64,000 nt of DNA from Capitella teleta. Taxonomy: Eukaryota > Annelida > Polychaeta > Capitellidae. The number at the start of each line of letters is the position of its first letter. Position 1 is the stretch's first letter. The notes below the pieces were generated by a model that saw only the letters and a list, made by a program, of their open reading frames with translations, ran no database searches and was not told the DNA's origin. Made by a program: the position numbers and the translations under genes. Location of the stretch: contig KB296703.1 of NCBI GenBank assembly GCA_000328365.1, forward strand, positions 230,144 to 294,143, in the 5' to 3' direction. Positions 11,759 to 23,131 of the stretch are shown here, piece after piece.

Positions 11759-12293
11759 GATATCAAGCAGGTTGAGAGGATGGACTACCTGTAATACATC
11801 CAGGAATGTATGGGAGATCACCTCAGCTTGCTGACACTACACCAGATCGGCAACCAGGCCCAAGACCAAGCAACATACATGGCGGAAAGTTGTAGTCGAC
11901 TGCTGCACAGCCAAAAGATGAGTCGCAAGTGAGCTACATGTCGTCACACTGTGTTTAGTGAATGAGTTGGATCAGTGCACTCGATTTGCAGACAGAGAAG
12001 GAAGAACTTCTCGGTCGAGTCAGTCAGTCACAGTCACTGTTAGACGCAGAGACGTCATTTTTTCCCTGCAGGTGGGAAAGACGTAGGTCCGACGAGGAAT
12101 GTCGTGACGAGGAATGTCACACCTGAGGCGATTTGAACTAATTATCAACTAAAATATTGATTTTCTTAAAATTCGGCTGCTTTCCGCCGCCATTGCTGCT
12201 GTTGTCATCGGTGTGCGCATGCGCGTGACCTGACCTCCTTCTCTTACATTTGCATATTAAGTCAGGTCACTGTTTCGCGTCATCGTCGCCGTA
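11759..12293. other. Spacer with paired TGACCT sites
   Basis: No gene seen. GTGACCTGAC at 12225-12234 and its reverse complement GTCAGGTCAC at 12261-12270 form a 10-bp inverted repeat directly upstream of the RecQ-like ATG. The halves resemble nuclear-receptor half-sites. Confidence 0.5.
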
Positions 12294-12993
12294 ATGCCTG
12301 AGATTCGCGCCACCACAGCAGAACTTTTCTCTCAAACTGTTAGTCGCCTTCTGCATTTTCCTGTCTCTCCCTTGAGACCGACGCAAGAGAGGGGGCTAAC
12401 AATGATATTGCAAGGCCAGGATTGCCTCGCAATCCTGCCAACAGGCGCAGGGAAGAGCCTGATATACCCCATCTTCCCTTATCTTTTGATGGAGGTACGA
12501 AGTCAGTGATGCATGAATAGATAGCGATTTAATTTTTTTTCCTCTCCTTTTTCTAAATGAGATTAATATTTGGTCCATCAATCGTATGCTAGACACGCTG
12601 AACCAGTGTTAATACACACATACCGGTACCGTCTGTACTGACAACACTTATTTGTTCAGTTTTTTTTCAACCCTGTTTTTTTTGGGGGTTTTTTTGTTTT
12701 GTTTTTTAGATGGAACCTGAAATGAATTACTACTGCCTGGTCATCAGTCCCCTGAAAGCACTGATTGCCGATCAGGTGAAAACTTTCGGGGATCAGGGGC
12801 TGTCCCGTGTTGGGCTGCTGCCCAAGGAAGAGATGCCTGATGGAGACCTTGTACAACCCCATAATCTTCAGCCCAGAAGCTCTACTGGACGATGGTGAAC
12901 TGGGAATCATCCGGAATGAAGTATGAGCACTGCTTGAAAAAACTCAACATTTGCCTCATCACCTATGATGAGGTTCATGTGATAATAGAGTGG
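12294..12993 (+). pseudogene. RecQ-like DEAD/H helicase fragment
   Basis: The first exon (12294 to about 12493) starts with ATG and carries LRPTQERGL and the Walker A LPTGAGKSLIY. After an intron (acceptor TTTTTAG near 12709) come SPLKALIADQV (motif Ia) and, in a shifted frame, YNPIIFSPEALL and then ITYDEVHVIIEW (DEVH Walker B, ending near 12993). The part between is in at least two frames and the second helicase domain is absent, so this is a broken, 3'-truncated copy. RecQ-like pieces of this kind occur in many copies in marine invertebrates, which would fit carriage by transposons; that is inference. Confidence 0.7.
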
Positions 12994-13353
12994 TGGGTTT
13001 ATCTTATCGTTTTGTAATATCTTGATTAAACATTTCACTACACAACTGCCCTAATTCATTCTATAGCTGATGAGTTCATCCTATAAGTATAACTGTTAAC
13101 TGTGAGTGTGAGTGTGAAGTCAAAGTGTATGAAGCCAAAAGTCAAAACTGACTTTTGAAATCGAGCGCACCTAGAAAGACACAGTATCCCACTCAATAAT
13201 GGGATGAAAATATGAATACCATCAGCGTACCAAGAATGGATTCTGCTGGTCATAAAATCGAGAAAAGGCAGCTTACTTACATTTTCTGAGGTGATTTTCT
13301 CCTCGCGTTGGTTCGAACTCATGGTGGCCGCCATGTTTGTGACGTCACGATGC

Positions 13354-13390
13354 TCATAACGCACCAACGGCGAAAAAGAGTGCGTTATGA
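13354..13390. repeat. Inverted pair of the TCATAACGCAC motif
   Basis: TCATAACGCAC at 13354-13364 and its exact reverse complement GTGCGTTATGA at 13380-13390, 15 bases apart. It is one of more than twenty copies of this motif in the window. Confidence 0.9.
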
Positions 13391-13536
13391 TTGCACAGAC
13401 CACTTGTGAAATGATGCTTGGCGGGGTTTATAGAAGCTACATAACAGGTGTTTGATCGGAGAAAGAGGTAGAGTTGATCAACTTCAGGAGCGCTCAAAAA
13501 TGGTCTGCTCTCTGCGGCGTCGCGCGATCGAATGAA

Positions 13537-13609
13537 CACAGCGGGGATACGGATGACGGAGAATGCCCGGCTTATCATTTGCATATCATTAACAGACGGC
13601 GAATTGTGC
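13537..13609 (+). repeat. Left arm of a 73-bp dispersed inverted repeat
   Basis: About 90% identical, in reverse complement, to 16088-16159. Includes the octamer ATTTGCAT and a GACGGCGAATTGTG end. The two copies bracket a Ty3/Gypsy fossil but need not belong to it. Confidence 0.85.
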
Positions 13610-13776
13610 GGGTGAGACGGAGAATTGTGTGGAGTGGGACGGAGAATTGTGTGGAATTTGAATAATCGTTCATTATTCGAGAAATCCTGCATTGTTTGCA
13701 CGGTTCACCGATACACACTTTTGGGAGCGTGATTTGCAACGTGTATTTTGGTGGCCGTAAATTTCAAGAATGATTC

Positions 13777-15417
13777 ATGCAAGCTAAGGTAAAGAGACCT
13801 CTGCTAGGGGCAGACTTTTTGCTGAATCATCGTCTGCTCGTGGACGTTGCTGGCCATCGGCTGATTCACATTCATGATCTTTCTTTGATTTATTTCCTGG
13901 TCTACGCTTTCGATACAGATTTGCCTCGTGGATCGGCTGCCACAATTTCTCCCACATATCTCTACCTGCCAATTCTTAGACGTTACCCTCAGCTGACGCA
14001 GCCAGATTTCTCTATTGCAAATCCCCGACATGGTGTATTCCACCACATCCCTACGACAGAACCACCTATTGGGGTCGCCCACGCCGCCTGGATCCATCCA
14101 AACTCTAAGCTGCAAAAGCTGAGTTCACGCATCTCCAGGGTTAAGGGATAATTCGTCCTTCAAGGAGCTGTTGGTCATCTCCCCTCCACATGGTGAAGAA
14201 GAAGAACAGAGAATTCGTGCCATTTGCATTTGGCATGCATTTTTAGCACCCTAGATCAGGTCAGGAGATACCACCAAATCCCCGTGGCTCCAGAGGATGT
14301 GGGTAAGACTGCCATAACTTACACCATTCGGGCTTTGGGAATTCATACACATGCCTTTTGGACTTTGGAATGCCGGACAGACATTCCAAAGATTAATAGA
14401 CAAGGTGTAAAGTTTGTGTTCATGTACATTGACGATATTCTGGTAGCATCTGCTAGTCCGGAACAGAATCTTCAGGACCTGGAGGAGATTTTAACAGGTT
14501 AATCTTGAGGCCGGACAATATGAAGTAATGAAGATACCAATATCAGACGTACACGTGGATATTGTTGGGCCCCTCCCAGCGTATCAAGGTTTCACATATC
14601 TCCTGACTGCCATTGATAGGCACACAAGATGGCCAGATGGCATTTCCCCTCAAGTCAATAACAGCGGAAAATGTGAAAAAACAGTTCACTCAAGGATGGG
14701 TTGCGTGATACAGACTACCTCAAGACCTGGTCAGTGATTGAGGCCAACAGTTTACTTCAAAGCTCTGGACAGAGCTCACAAGGACCTTGGGTGCCAAGAT
14801 CCACCATACCACTGCGTACAACCCCCAATCTAACAGAATGATTGAAAGATGGCACTGGCCATTGAGGACAGCTCTCTGTGCGTGCTTGACAAGGCCCTGT
14901 TGGATGAACAACTTCCCTGGGTTATATTGGGCCTGCGCACATGCCCAAAAGATGAGCTCAACGCCTTGCCTGCTAAGTTAATTTTTCGAGGACCAGTTCT
15001 TGTTCCAGGCGATGTGCTGGCCCCGGAGCAGATCACAGAGGCTCTGTCCTTACCCTCAAAGTAGACTCTCACAGAACGCCGTTTCAACGACCTTACAAAG
15101 GACCCTACATAGTCATTACTTGTTCAGACAAAACGTTCACCATCGACATTGAAATAAAGCAGGATGTGGTTTCCATCGCTGAAACCAGCCTATGTACCCA
15201 CAATCACCAGGAGTGCACGCACAAGCAAACCACCGGTTCGGTACAAAGACTCGTGAGAGGGAAGCCATGTGACGATCCACTCAATTCACTTTTCTAATTT
15301 AATCTTTTAATTGCTCAAGTCGAGTCTTTTGAACAGCTAGAATATGGATATATAAACACCTGTGTTTTCACAATAAATAATCAGTCAGATCAATCATCTC
15401 TTGTTGGCTCTTTACAC
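13777..15417 (+). mobile_element. Ty3/Gypsy LTR retrotransposon fossil
   Basis: Recognisable parts in order: a protease-like block (LLGADFLLNHRLLVDV, about 13797-13850), reverse transcriptase pieces including YIDDIL (about 14428), an integrase core (VDIVGPLPAYQGFTYLL, then TTAYNPQSNRMIERW), and a likely 3' LTR beginning TGTGACG at about 15269 and ending TTTACA at about 15417, with TATAAAC and AATAAA inside. I found no 5' LTR. The element is broken many times and clearly old. Confidence 0.8.
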
Positions 15418-16087
15418 TCGCCATAATTAAAATTATTGTATATATTTGTTGTTTTTGATTCAACTACTGAAATGCACATGGACAAATGAGAAATCGACCA
15501 ATTAGCATAAAAGTAATAACGATATATTGTAATAAAGTGATATTTACTAAAGAAAAAAAAAATAAATCCATTGTCCTACAAAGGTTGGCATCGATGTTTA
15601 GTGTTCGTTTCTTCTGGTCACTGTGTTTCTTGAATCAATGTACCTTAAATGTATTTGACCAGTATGTTTGAGGAAGAAACACAGAGAAACGAAAAATCAT
15701 GCGACATACAATAAACTACTTTAAGTGTCCCTGTATGTCAGGATGCGAACACCCTGAATCATGTGTGTATGTCACAAGACATGTACAATTGGTTCCACCA
15801 AAGTCTCTCATTTCTTGCCTTATTGTTATAATTATTACAAATTGAAAATGTTCCAACGTTCTCGTGCTAGACTCTAAATGGCAAGAGGGCTTAGGTTTTG
15901 GTATAATTGATTGGTCAATTGCTTCCTTTGAAGGCATTCTATTGTGTTCGATCATACCAGGCGATGGTTTGCATTGCAACAATGTCCACCAACTAAGTTT
16001 CGCCGTCTCACCGGTCTTTATAGCGACAAGAAAACGTTTGAAAACTGCGCACCCCGCAGCTACATGGTTGATACCGGTTGATAGCCA

Positions 16088-16159
16088 GCACAATTCGCCG
16101 TCTGTTAATGATATGCAAATGATAAGCCGGCATTCTTCGTCATCCGTATCCCCACTGTG
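16088..16159 (-). repeat. Right arm of the 73-bp dispersed inverted repeat
   Basis: Reverse complement of 13537-13609 with a few mismatches. Includes ATATGCAAATGATAAG. Confidence 0.85.
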
Positions 16160-16452
16160 ATAAACAGAATTTCCAAGCCACAGTGTTCAAACTATTTTTT
16201 TTTTTCCAATTCATTTTATCATGAAACTTGATTTCTTGCCTTAAAACCTCCATATTCTTTGAAGACAGAATTTAAGCAAACAAAAGTAGCAGTATCTGAA
16301 GCTCAATTTTATTACTTTCATTTATATTTTGAAGATATTTAAATTCCAAATAAACCTCAAATCGGAAATAAATTAATTCAAAATAATCCAGTGATTTCAT
16401 GGCAACAAAGACAATATTGTGAAAACAAAAAGAGGTGGCTACAGATCACAGT

Positions 16453-16518
16453 AGAAGATGACCTTCACAAGGAGAAGATGACCTTCACAAATGCAAGATG
16501 ACCTCACAGAGATGCATC
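16453..16518. repeat. Three degenerate tandem copies of AGATGACCTTCACAA
   Basis: Units begin near 16456, 16475 and 16495 with period about 19-20. Located downstream of the MTF1 stop, on its transcribed strand. Confidence 0.75.
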
Positions 16519-16590
16519 TGAATTCAGAGTAAAAAGCCAAGCCAAGTAGGTCTACACAGTAGACAGCACAAGCATAACAGACGCCCCTTA

Positions 16591-19500
16591 TCACGTGTTA
16601 TCATCGCAGTGACAGTCAGCGCCATCTGTGGGCACTAAACGGAAGCTAGAGGGCTGCACTGTGGTGACACTCCCGTCTTTGGACCCTATCTGCAGCGTAA
16701 TAGGGAAGGACGAGGAGTCACTGTCCTGCTTGGCCACGCATCCTTGTATCTCCTGCGCTGCCTGTGCCAAGGGTCCCGCGTTGGTCGAGGGCCGCATTTT
16801 GTCTTTCTGAATCTGGATTTGGCCGTCAGGCATGATCTTGATGGGCACCTCCACCTGCAGGCACACCACTTTCCCCTCCTCCTCCTCCTCGTCCTTCCCT
16901 CCCTCCACCCACTCCTCCTGCGGTTGTTGTGTTACATAACTCTGGTATGTCTCAGCCTGCTGCTGCTGCTGCATGACGGCTGAATCCTGAACAAACTGTG
17001 CGTTGGTGTCAGGAGAGAGATTTGCCTGAGCCTGCGAGAGCAGATTGTACGCCTCCAGAGACAGCGACTGGAAGTTCTCAGACGACAGCGCCGCCTGGTG
17101 TTCGGCGGACAACATCGAAGAGTCGACTTTGATGGTGTTGTCAGCAGAGGAGAGCTGAAGCACCGGTTGAAAGAGCTGAGAGGCGTCTGTGGTCGCACCG
17201 TGGGCCCCAATCGCCATGACGGGCGTGATGGTGATTGCTGAGGAAGAAGACAAGGAATGGGGTCACAGGGCAAAGGGCAAAGGTCATACTGTTTGGCAGC
17301 TGAAGAGGCAGAGAGGCCGAGGGGTCAACAGCTGAGACGCAGCCTATCCAACACAGTGAAACCGCCCAGGACAGTAGAAGCAGTGGACGGAATCTGCGTA
17401 AGCCAAAAGGTCAAGTCAAGGTCAAACCAAACTCAAAAGCACAAACCTGAGAATCGCTCGAGACAGAGATGTGTGCGTCTTCGGTTTCAACATTATCTTG
17501 TGAATCATCCACGTCCTGAGAAAAAAAAAAAAAAATTTAAAACATCAGGAAAAAGGACTTTGAGAACTGACTTTGTGTTTGTTGTGACGATCGAGGTGGG
17601 TCTTGAGGCTGTACTGCGTGGAGAATGCTTTTTTGCAGCCGTCTTGACTACAAGAGTACGGCTTCTCTTCTGCAAAACAACGCGTAATTAGCGAATAAAG
17701 ACACACGCTATTGCCACTCCACTTGTGTGCGTTCGTAGATGTGTTTTCAAATGGTGACTAGCAGCGAAGGCTTTTCCACATTTCTCCGTTGGATAAGGAC
17801 ACCTAAACGCAAACAACTGTTACAGGAGTTTTCTTAAAAGTTGACATTTACCTGAATGGTCTTTCGCCAGTGTGTGTGCGAATGTGCTTCTTGAGGTCGC
17901 TGAGGGTAGTGAAGTACTTTGTGCACCCGTATTCATCGCAGTTGAACGTCTTGCCAGTGTGCAGGCGTTGATGGGCTTTTAGTCTTGATTATTAAGAGAC
18001 ATAAATTATGCAAATGAGACGCAGAGAGCGTACCTGTACAGCGTGTTGAAGGACTTTTCACACCCACTGAGGTTGCACTCATACGGCCGTTCTTTCGTGT
18101 GAACACGGACGTGGATCTTGAGGCTGTAGGAAGTCAGGAACGTCTTCCCACAATTCTCCTCATTGCACACAAAAGTGTATTCACCTAAAAGACAACGATC
18201 ACTGTTAAAAGGAACTCAAGATTAAGTGGTGCTCTGGACCTGTGTGGGTTTTCAAGTGTGTCTTCAGATTTCCAGCCGTGCTGTACGATCTGTGGCAGCC
18301 GTCAAATTCACAACGGAACCTACATCAAAACGCAGAATTATCATTTACATAAATCACAGTTTATGCAACGCGATCACATATCATCGAAATCATGGAGATG
18401 TCAGCTGATAGAGATATTGGGATATGTTACGTCAATATTATCTACATTTACATGGGACCTGGAATTCAGTGAATACATTTTTTTTTACCTTCTCAGCTCC
18501 TTTGTTCTTGTTTCCGGGTCATGGCTTTCAAAGGTCAGGGTCGCGTGAGAGAGATTTTCAGGCATCACAGAATCCCCCGGGTGTATTTGCATGAGGATCT
18601 GGTCATCAGATATCGTGTGTTGGATGTACCTGACAGCATAAATAGAATTTTAGCATACTAACAAATGTTTTTAACTTACAAATAAATCAATAATGTTGAC
18701 CAAAAAACTACTAGGAAATAGTTATGAATAATTCATTAATTTATTGTACAAATTTTTTCCGTGATGATTCACAAAACCAACATTGATACCAAAAATTATG
18801 ATCCTCTCGTCATAATCTTGAGTCTCTGCCCTTCTGGGAGAGTGATCCTTCAACCTCCTGTGGGGCTTCAGGATCTGCTTAGGAAATACTGTTCTCAGGC
18901 ATAGTTCCTCTGTGGCCAGATCTTCATTGATAACTTTAAATGACGTGAGAGAATGGTTGTATCTTCTCAATTGTATTTCATTAAGGAGTTACCAGTGCTT
19001 GTCCAAGATGGTTTTTGTGAGGCTTCTATTACCGATTGCTGCGAGAATGAATTGTTTGGGTATTGGTCTTCCCCCTTAGGGTAATGATGTTGATAAAGCT
19101 TACTTTTTATGACTAAAGGCCCGAGAGAACTTTATCAACTTCAATGTCATCTCCACAAAGCTTGCAGAAAACAAGAGATGGAAGTTCCAATTGTTGGAGT
19201 CTTTCTGGGCGTGGGAGAATTCTTCAAGTGCTAGCACAGATAAATCGGGCGAGGCCTACATACCTCTGTGTCGCTGTAGCATCTAAGTATATCAGCTATT
19301 CAAGTTCTAAGAACTGCTGCATACCGATGATGATGCATGGCCTTCCACTGCACATCTTCTAGAATTGTCTTATTTCTGGAGACCATATCAGGGCAACATA
19401 TTTATATTAGCGTGTGTGCAAGTCCCTATAGGCCGTATGAGTTCAAGTATAACAGCCAAACAAATTCAAAATGTTCCAGACCTTACAATATTCATAGCCC

Positions 19501-19840
19501 ATACTCCCCATCGGATGATAGATTACCCGTTGTTTTTGTCGATGCTGACGTCAAGGCCAGACGCCCCTGGTTTCGCCGCGGAGGAGCCTGAGGTCGCACC
19601 GCACACCTCAGGCCCCTTCGAAGCACTGGACCCAGAGGCGAACGAGCCGTCGTGGGCAACAGTACCCCCTTGGCGGATTTCCTGATCATGTTCGATGAAA
19701 ACTGACGTTACGTGCGAAACGTCATGGAAATAATGTTCATGGTCTTCGTCTTTTAAAACTCCGACATCCATCAGAGATGAATCGTCTAAGGTCGAATCGC
19801 ATTGTTTTCCTTCCGCCTTCTCCAAGTTCTCGATTTCCAT
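16591..19840 (-). CDS. MTF1: Metal-regulatory transcription factor 1 (MTF1), six C2H2 zinc fingers
   Basis: Nuclear zinc/heavy-metal sensor that binds metal response elements of metallothionein-type genes. Minus-strand exons: 19840-19527, 18629-18489, 18319-18240, 18184-18034, 17983-17852, 17802-17723, 17669-17572, 17515-17447 and 17237-16591; about 570 residues. The N-terminal acidic region leads to the family motif HTISDDQI, then six fingers (about residues 152-332) in MTF1 order: [78 protein letters not shown], a fifth with AASHHLKTH, and [19 protein letters not shown]. Finger five reads C-x6-C instead of C-x4-C. An acidic exon and a Gln/Ser-rich activation domain follow, ending in CHCDDNT. 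Joining exon 8 to exon 9 at the obvious sites gives the wrong frame for exon 9; a donor a little downstream of 17447 would fix it, so that junction is uncertain. Confidence 0.93.
19235..19300 (+). repeat. Dispersed repeat in MTF1 intron 1, second copy upstream of the UGT gene
   Basis: GCACAGATAAATCGGGCGAG onward matches, in reverse complement, 33863-33919 with a few mismatches. No element family recognised. Confidence 0.7.
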
Positions 19841-20059
19841 TTTGACATCTACCTAACAGGAAGTACACATTGCTGCGATAACGTTCGCAGGGAGCATCGA
19901 TTTTAACCCCATTGCATAATCATAACGTTCCCGCTACGCAATGTCCCAACAAAAATTATAAAAATCTACCGAAATGGGTTGAACACTATCAATAATTTCA
20001 CCTCATACTCTACATTGAATATTATACACTAATAATTCACCCGCTGAAATGGTAAATAC
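19841..20059. promoter_or_regulatory. Probable MTF1 promoter region
   Basis: Short gap between the MTF1 start codon (19840, minus strand) and an LTR at 20060. No TATA box seen. Includes one TCATAACG motif at about 19920. The promoter assignment rests on position only. Confidence 0.4.
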
Positions 20060-23000
20060 TGTTGTATCATGATTATGCGTTATGATTATGTTTGCCTTAT
20101 GATATAATATACTTCCAGAAAGCAATTGCTTTGGCGCAACGTGCTTGACAAGTTTTACTTATATGGCAATACAACATGGTGTCAGAGAAAATTGAACTCT
20201 ACTTCTACAATTTCGTGGGTTATCTCTCAAAAATACAGAAAGGTGTTCAAGAACCAACCGAAGACAGGTTTATCCTGTCAACACGAGTCTACTATTGTGA
20301 TTTAAGCTGTATTTCGTCGTCAGAAACCCTTGCAACTCCAACGACAAGGTCACCATCTTGTGTTCATCTCAGAAACTACAACTAAGACTTCAGTCGATTG
20401 TAAACAACAACAAAGGCACATGTTGAACATAAACACTGCCACATGTTATCAACATGCCAGAGCATCCACGGAATATTCCGCAGGAGAAACAACCTGTCGC
20501 AGCTGCATCATAACCTCGTATTTAAGGCAACCGTCCATCTGAGACGTTGGCCTTGAACAACCAATTTAGGGACAATTGGAGAATATTCAAGCATAATTGA
20601 AACAACTTGAGCATTCTCACATGTGTCACACAGCAGCCAAAGGAGTATCAAGTGACTTTACTCTTGCATATCATTGGAAACGATCCTTTTATTATCTACA
20701 ATGGGTTCATGTTTACTACAGATGAAGATCAACAAACAATCACCAAAATTATTGCAAAATTTGAGGAATTTGCAGTTGGTGTGATCAACAAAACATACAA
20801 GCGTTATGTTCTCAACCAATCAGTTCAAGAGCAATGTGAAGGCTTTGACAAACCCCTGGGTGATTTGCGCGAACCAACTAAATCCAGCAATTTTTGCATG
20901 TGTGTCGACTCTGTACTCAGAGACCGCAACGTTACCGCCATCAGAAACAAAGACACTCAGAAGGCTCTACTGAAGGAGTACAATCTAGAACTGAGAAAAA
21001 CGATTGATATCTGCAAAAGTATGGAAAAAGCAGATGCAGATTGCAACAGCGATGCGACCGCAGGAGAATGTTAAACAGTTGCGTACTCACGCCAAGCCAA
21101 CAAAACACACATACCTAAAGCCATAGGTCAAGGACACGATCAACAAAACAATACTCGAAGATCCCACTCACAGTCTCGACCAAAGAAGACTTGCTCATGA
21201 TGTGGAGGAGAAGGTCAAGGTCATGATAGGTCATCGTGTCCTGCTAAATATGCTATTGTGACTCATGTGAGAAAAACGGTCACTGGATGAAAGCCTGCCG
21301 CAGCGAACCAACTTCATTTGCTAAACCTCGAGTGAAGGTGATTGAAAGCGACTCACATTTCCTAGGAGACATCTTCATTGACTCCATTGATGAAGAATGG
21401 AATGCAATAGTCAGTGGTAATGACACCCCAACTATTCAACACTATTCAAACTGGACACTATTCAAACATGTATCACAAGAAACGCATCTTCAACCAGCTA
21501 TGAAAAGCTTCATGGAGCTGGCGACATTATGATTGATTGCCTAGGGACATTTGAGGCAACTCTCTCATATGAGGAGGATTCAAAAGAGGAGTGCATTTAC
21601 GTCATCAAACACCAGAGCACACTACATCTGAGTCGCAGAGCAGGTGCATACTTGGGACTACTCTCAGTTCCGCTAGATCTGATGAAGTGAGTTCGGTGAA
21701 TTTCCATGAAGAACGCACTCTTCAAGGGTCTTGGTTGCTTAGACGAGAAGTTTACTTATTCAATCGCACTCACGGAGCCTAATGCACCTCTCGGTCTATT
21801 TACTCCAAGAAAAATTCCCCATCCTCTGAGATCAATAGTGAAACAAGAACTCGACTCCATGACGAAGACAGGAGTCATCTCTCCAGTTAGCACACGACAT
21901 CTTGTGTGCCACAAGCCAACATGCAGTTTGGATATGTGTTGACCTGATTCAACTCAACAGAGCTGTTAAAAGAGAGATCCACCCTATTTCTGCAGTGGAT
22001 GACAGCTTAGCTCAGCTCGCAGGAAGTCAAATCTTCACCAAACTAGACGCCAACATTCGGCTCAGACATATCCCACTAGTCCCATCCTCTAAACTACTCA
22101 CGACATTCATCACTACGTTTGGAAGATTTTGCTTCAATCAGTTGCCCTGCAGCATTTCTTTTGCCCCCGAAATCTTCCAGCGCACAACGTCGACCATTCT
22201 AGAAGGCATCCTAGATGTCATCTGTCACATGAACGATATCCTGATCCATGCCTCCGAGCAGGAGATCCATGATAAACGAGTGAGAGAAGTCCTTGGGCGA
22301 TTTAAAGACGCTAACATTGAGCTGAACAACAAATGTGAATTCAGCAATTAAATTTCTAGGTCACATTGTTAATACACTCAACTTCATCACCCCACTTTCC
22401 ATTTGCAAATGGGGAGGCTTGACGAGCAGTTAGGACGATTAAAGATTGCCTGAAAAAGAATGCAGACCCATATCTTGCCTTGATGTCCCTACACTCAGCC
22501 CCAATACTCAATGAAAAATCGCCAGCGGAGCTCCTCATGGGCCGTCGACTGAACACTGCCACCCCAGTGCTCCCCAAGACACTGCAGTCTAGTGCAGTAG
22601 ACCAGGATGATTTGCAGAAGAAAAGGACAGTGGCCAAATGGAAGCAGAACTCTTCATTCAATCAACGACATAGGGCAAAGGAGCAGCCCAGATCGAATCG
22701 AAATGGCACTGAAGTGTTCGTACGGGACAGGAACAAATACGGTCTAGTTACTCAACACAGCCACAACCCGTGCTCTGTGTTTGTCGAGGAAGACGGAGGA
22801 ACTATTCTACTTCATAACAGATCTGCCCTTGTACCTACCCTACCACAGCAAACTGAAGCTATTACTGCCCACTACTACCTGCCCCGGAAGGATTGTCAAA
22901 CCGGTACAAAGACTAGTTCAGAACTGTCAGCTCAAAGTATTGAGCTGATGATGGAGATGTTGTATCATGATAATGCATTATGAATATGATTGCTTTATGA

Positions 23001-23131
23001 TTCAATATACTTCCCGAACGCAGTTGCTTCAGCCCAACGTACTTGACGAGTCTTACTTATACAGTAATATCACAAATACTAATGATGACTCATAATGTCA
23101 ACAAGTGCCTTAATGTTATTGGACTATAACA
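20060..23131 (+). mobile_element. Ty3/Gypsy LTR retrotransposon fossil with both LTRs
   Basis: Related end repeats at 20060-20176 and 22958-23131 both start TGTTGTATCATGA and end AACA; each is followed by TGGTGTCAGA, a typical primer-binding site start. Internal parts: a gag-like block (YVLNQS, then DKPLGDLRE, NFCMC, LRDRNVTAIRNK; about 20607-21072), reverse transcriptase blocks (about 21770-22350), and an integrase C-terminal region (SPAELLMGRRLNTATP, about 22510 onward). The element is broken, with well over ten breaks. The LTRs have diverged visibly, so it is old but younger than the fossil at 13.8 kb. Confidence 0.85.

Larger units (their letters stand above)
12994..13776. other. Repeat-rich spacer before the Gypsy fossil
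   Basis: Contains the paired TCATAACGCAC motif (13354-13390) and one arm of a 73-bp inverted repeat (13537-13609). No coding evidence. Confidence 0.5.
15418..16590. other. Spacer and MTF1 3' flank
   Basis: No supported gene. Holds the right arm of the 73-bp inverted repeat (16088-16159) and a short tandem repeat (16453-16518) that probably lies in the MTF1 3' untranslated region. Confidence 0.5.

Noticed and set aside
15716-16093. Minus-strand open frame of 125 codons
   Set aside because: No recognisable motif; it overlaps one arm of a dispersed repeat.
16932-17273. Alternative open frame of 113 codons on the minus strand
   Set aside because: It overlaps the Gln/Ser-rich last MTF1 exon in another frame; Ser/Arg-rich composition is the usual shadow of such a region.
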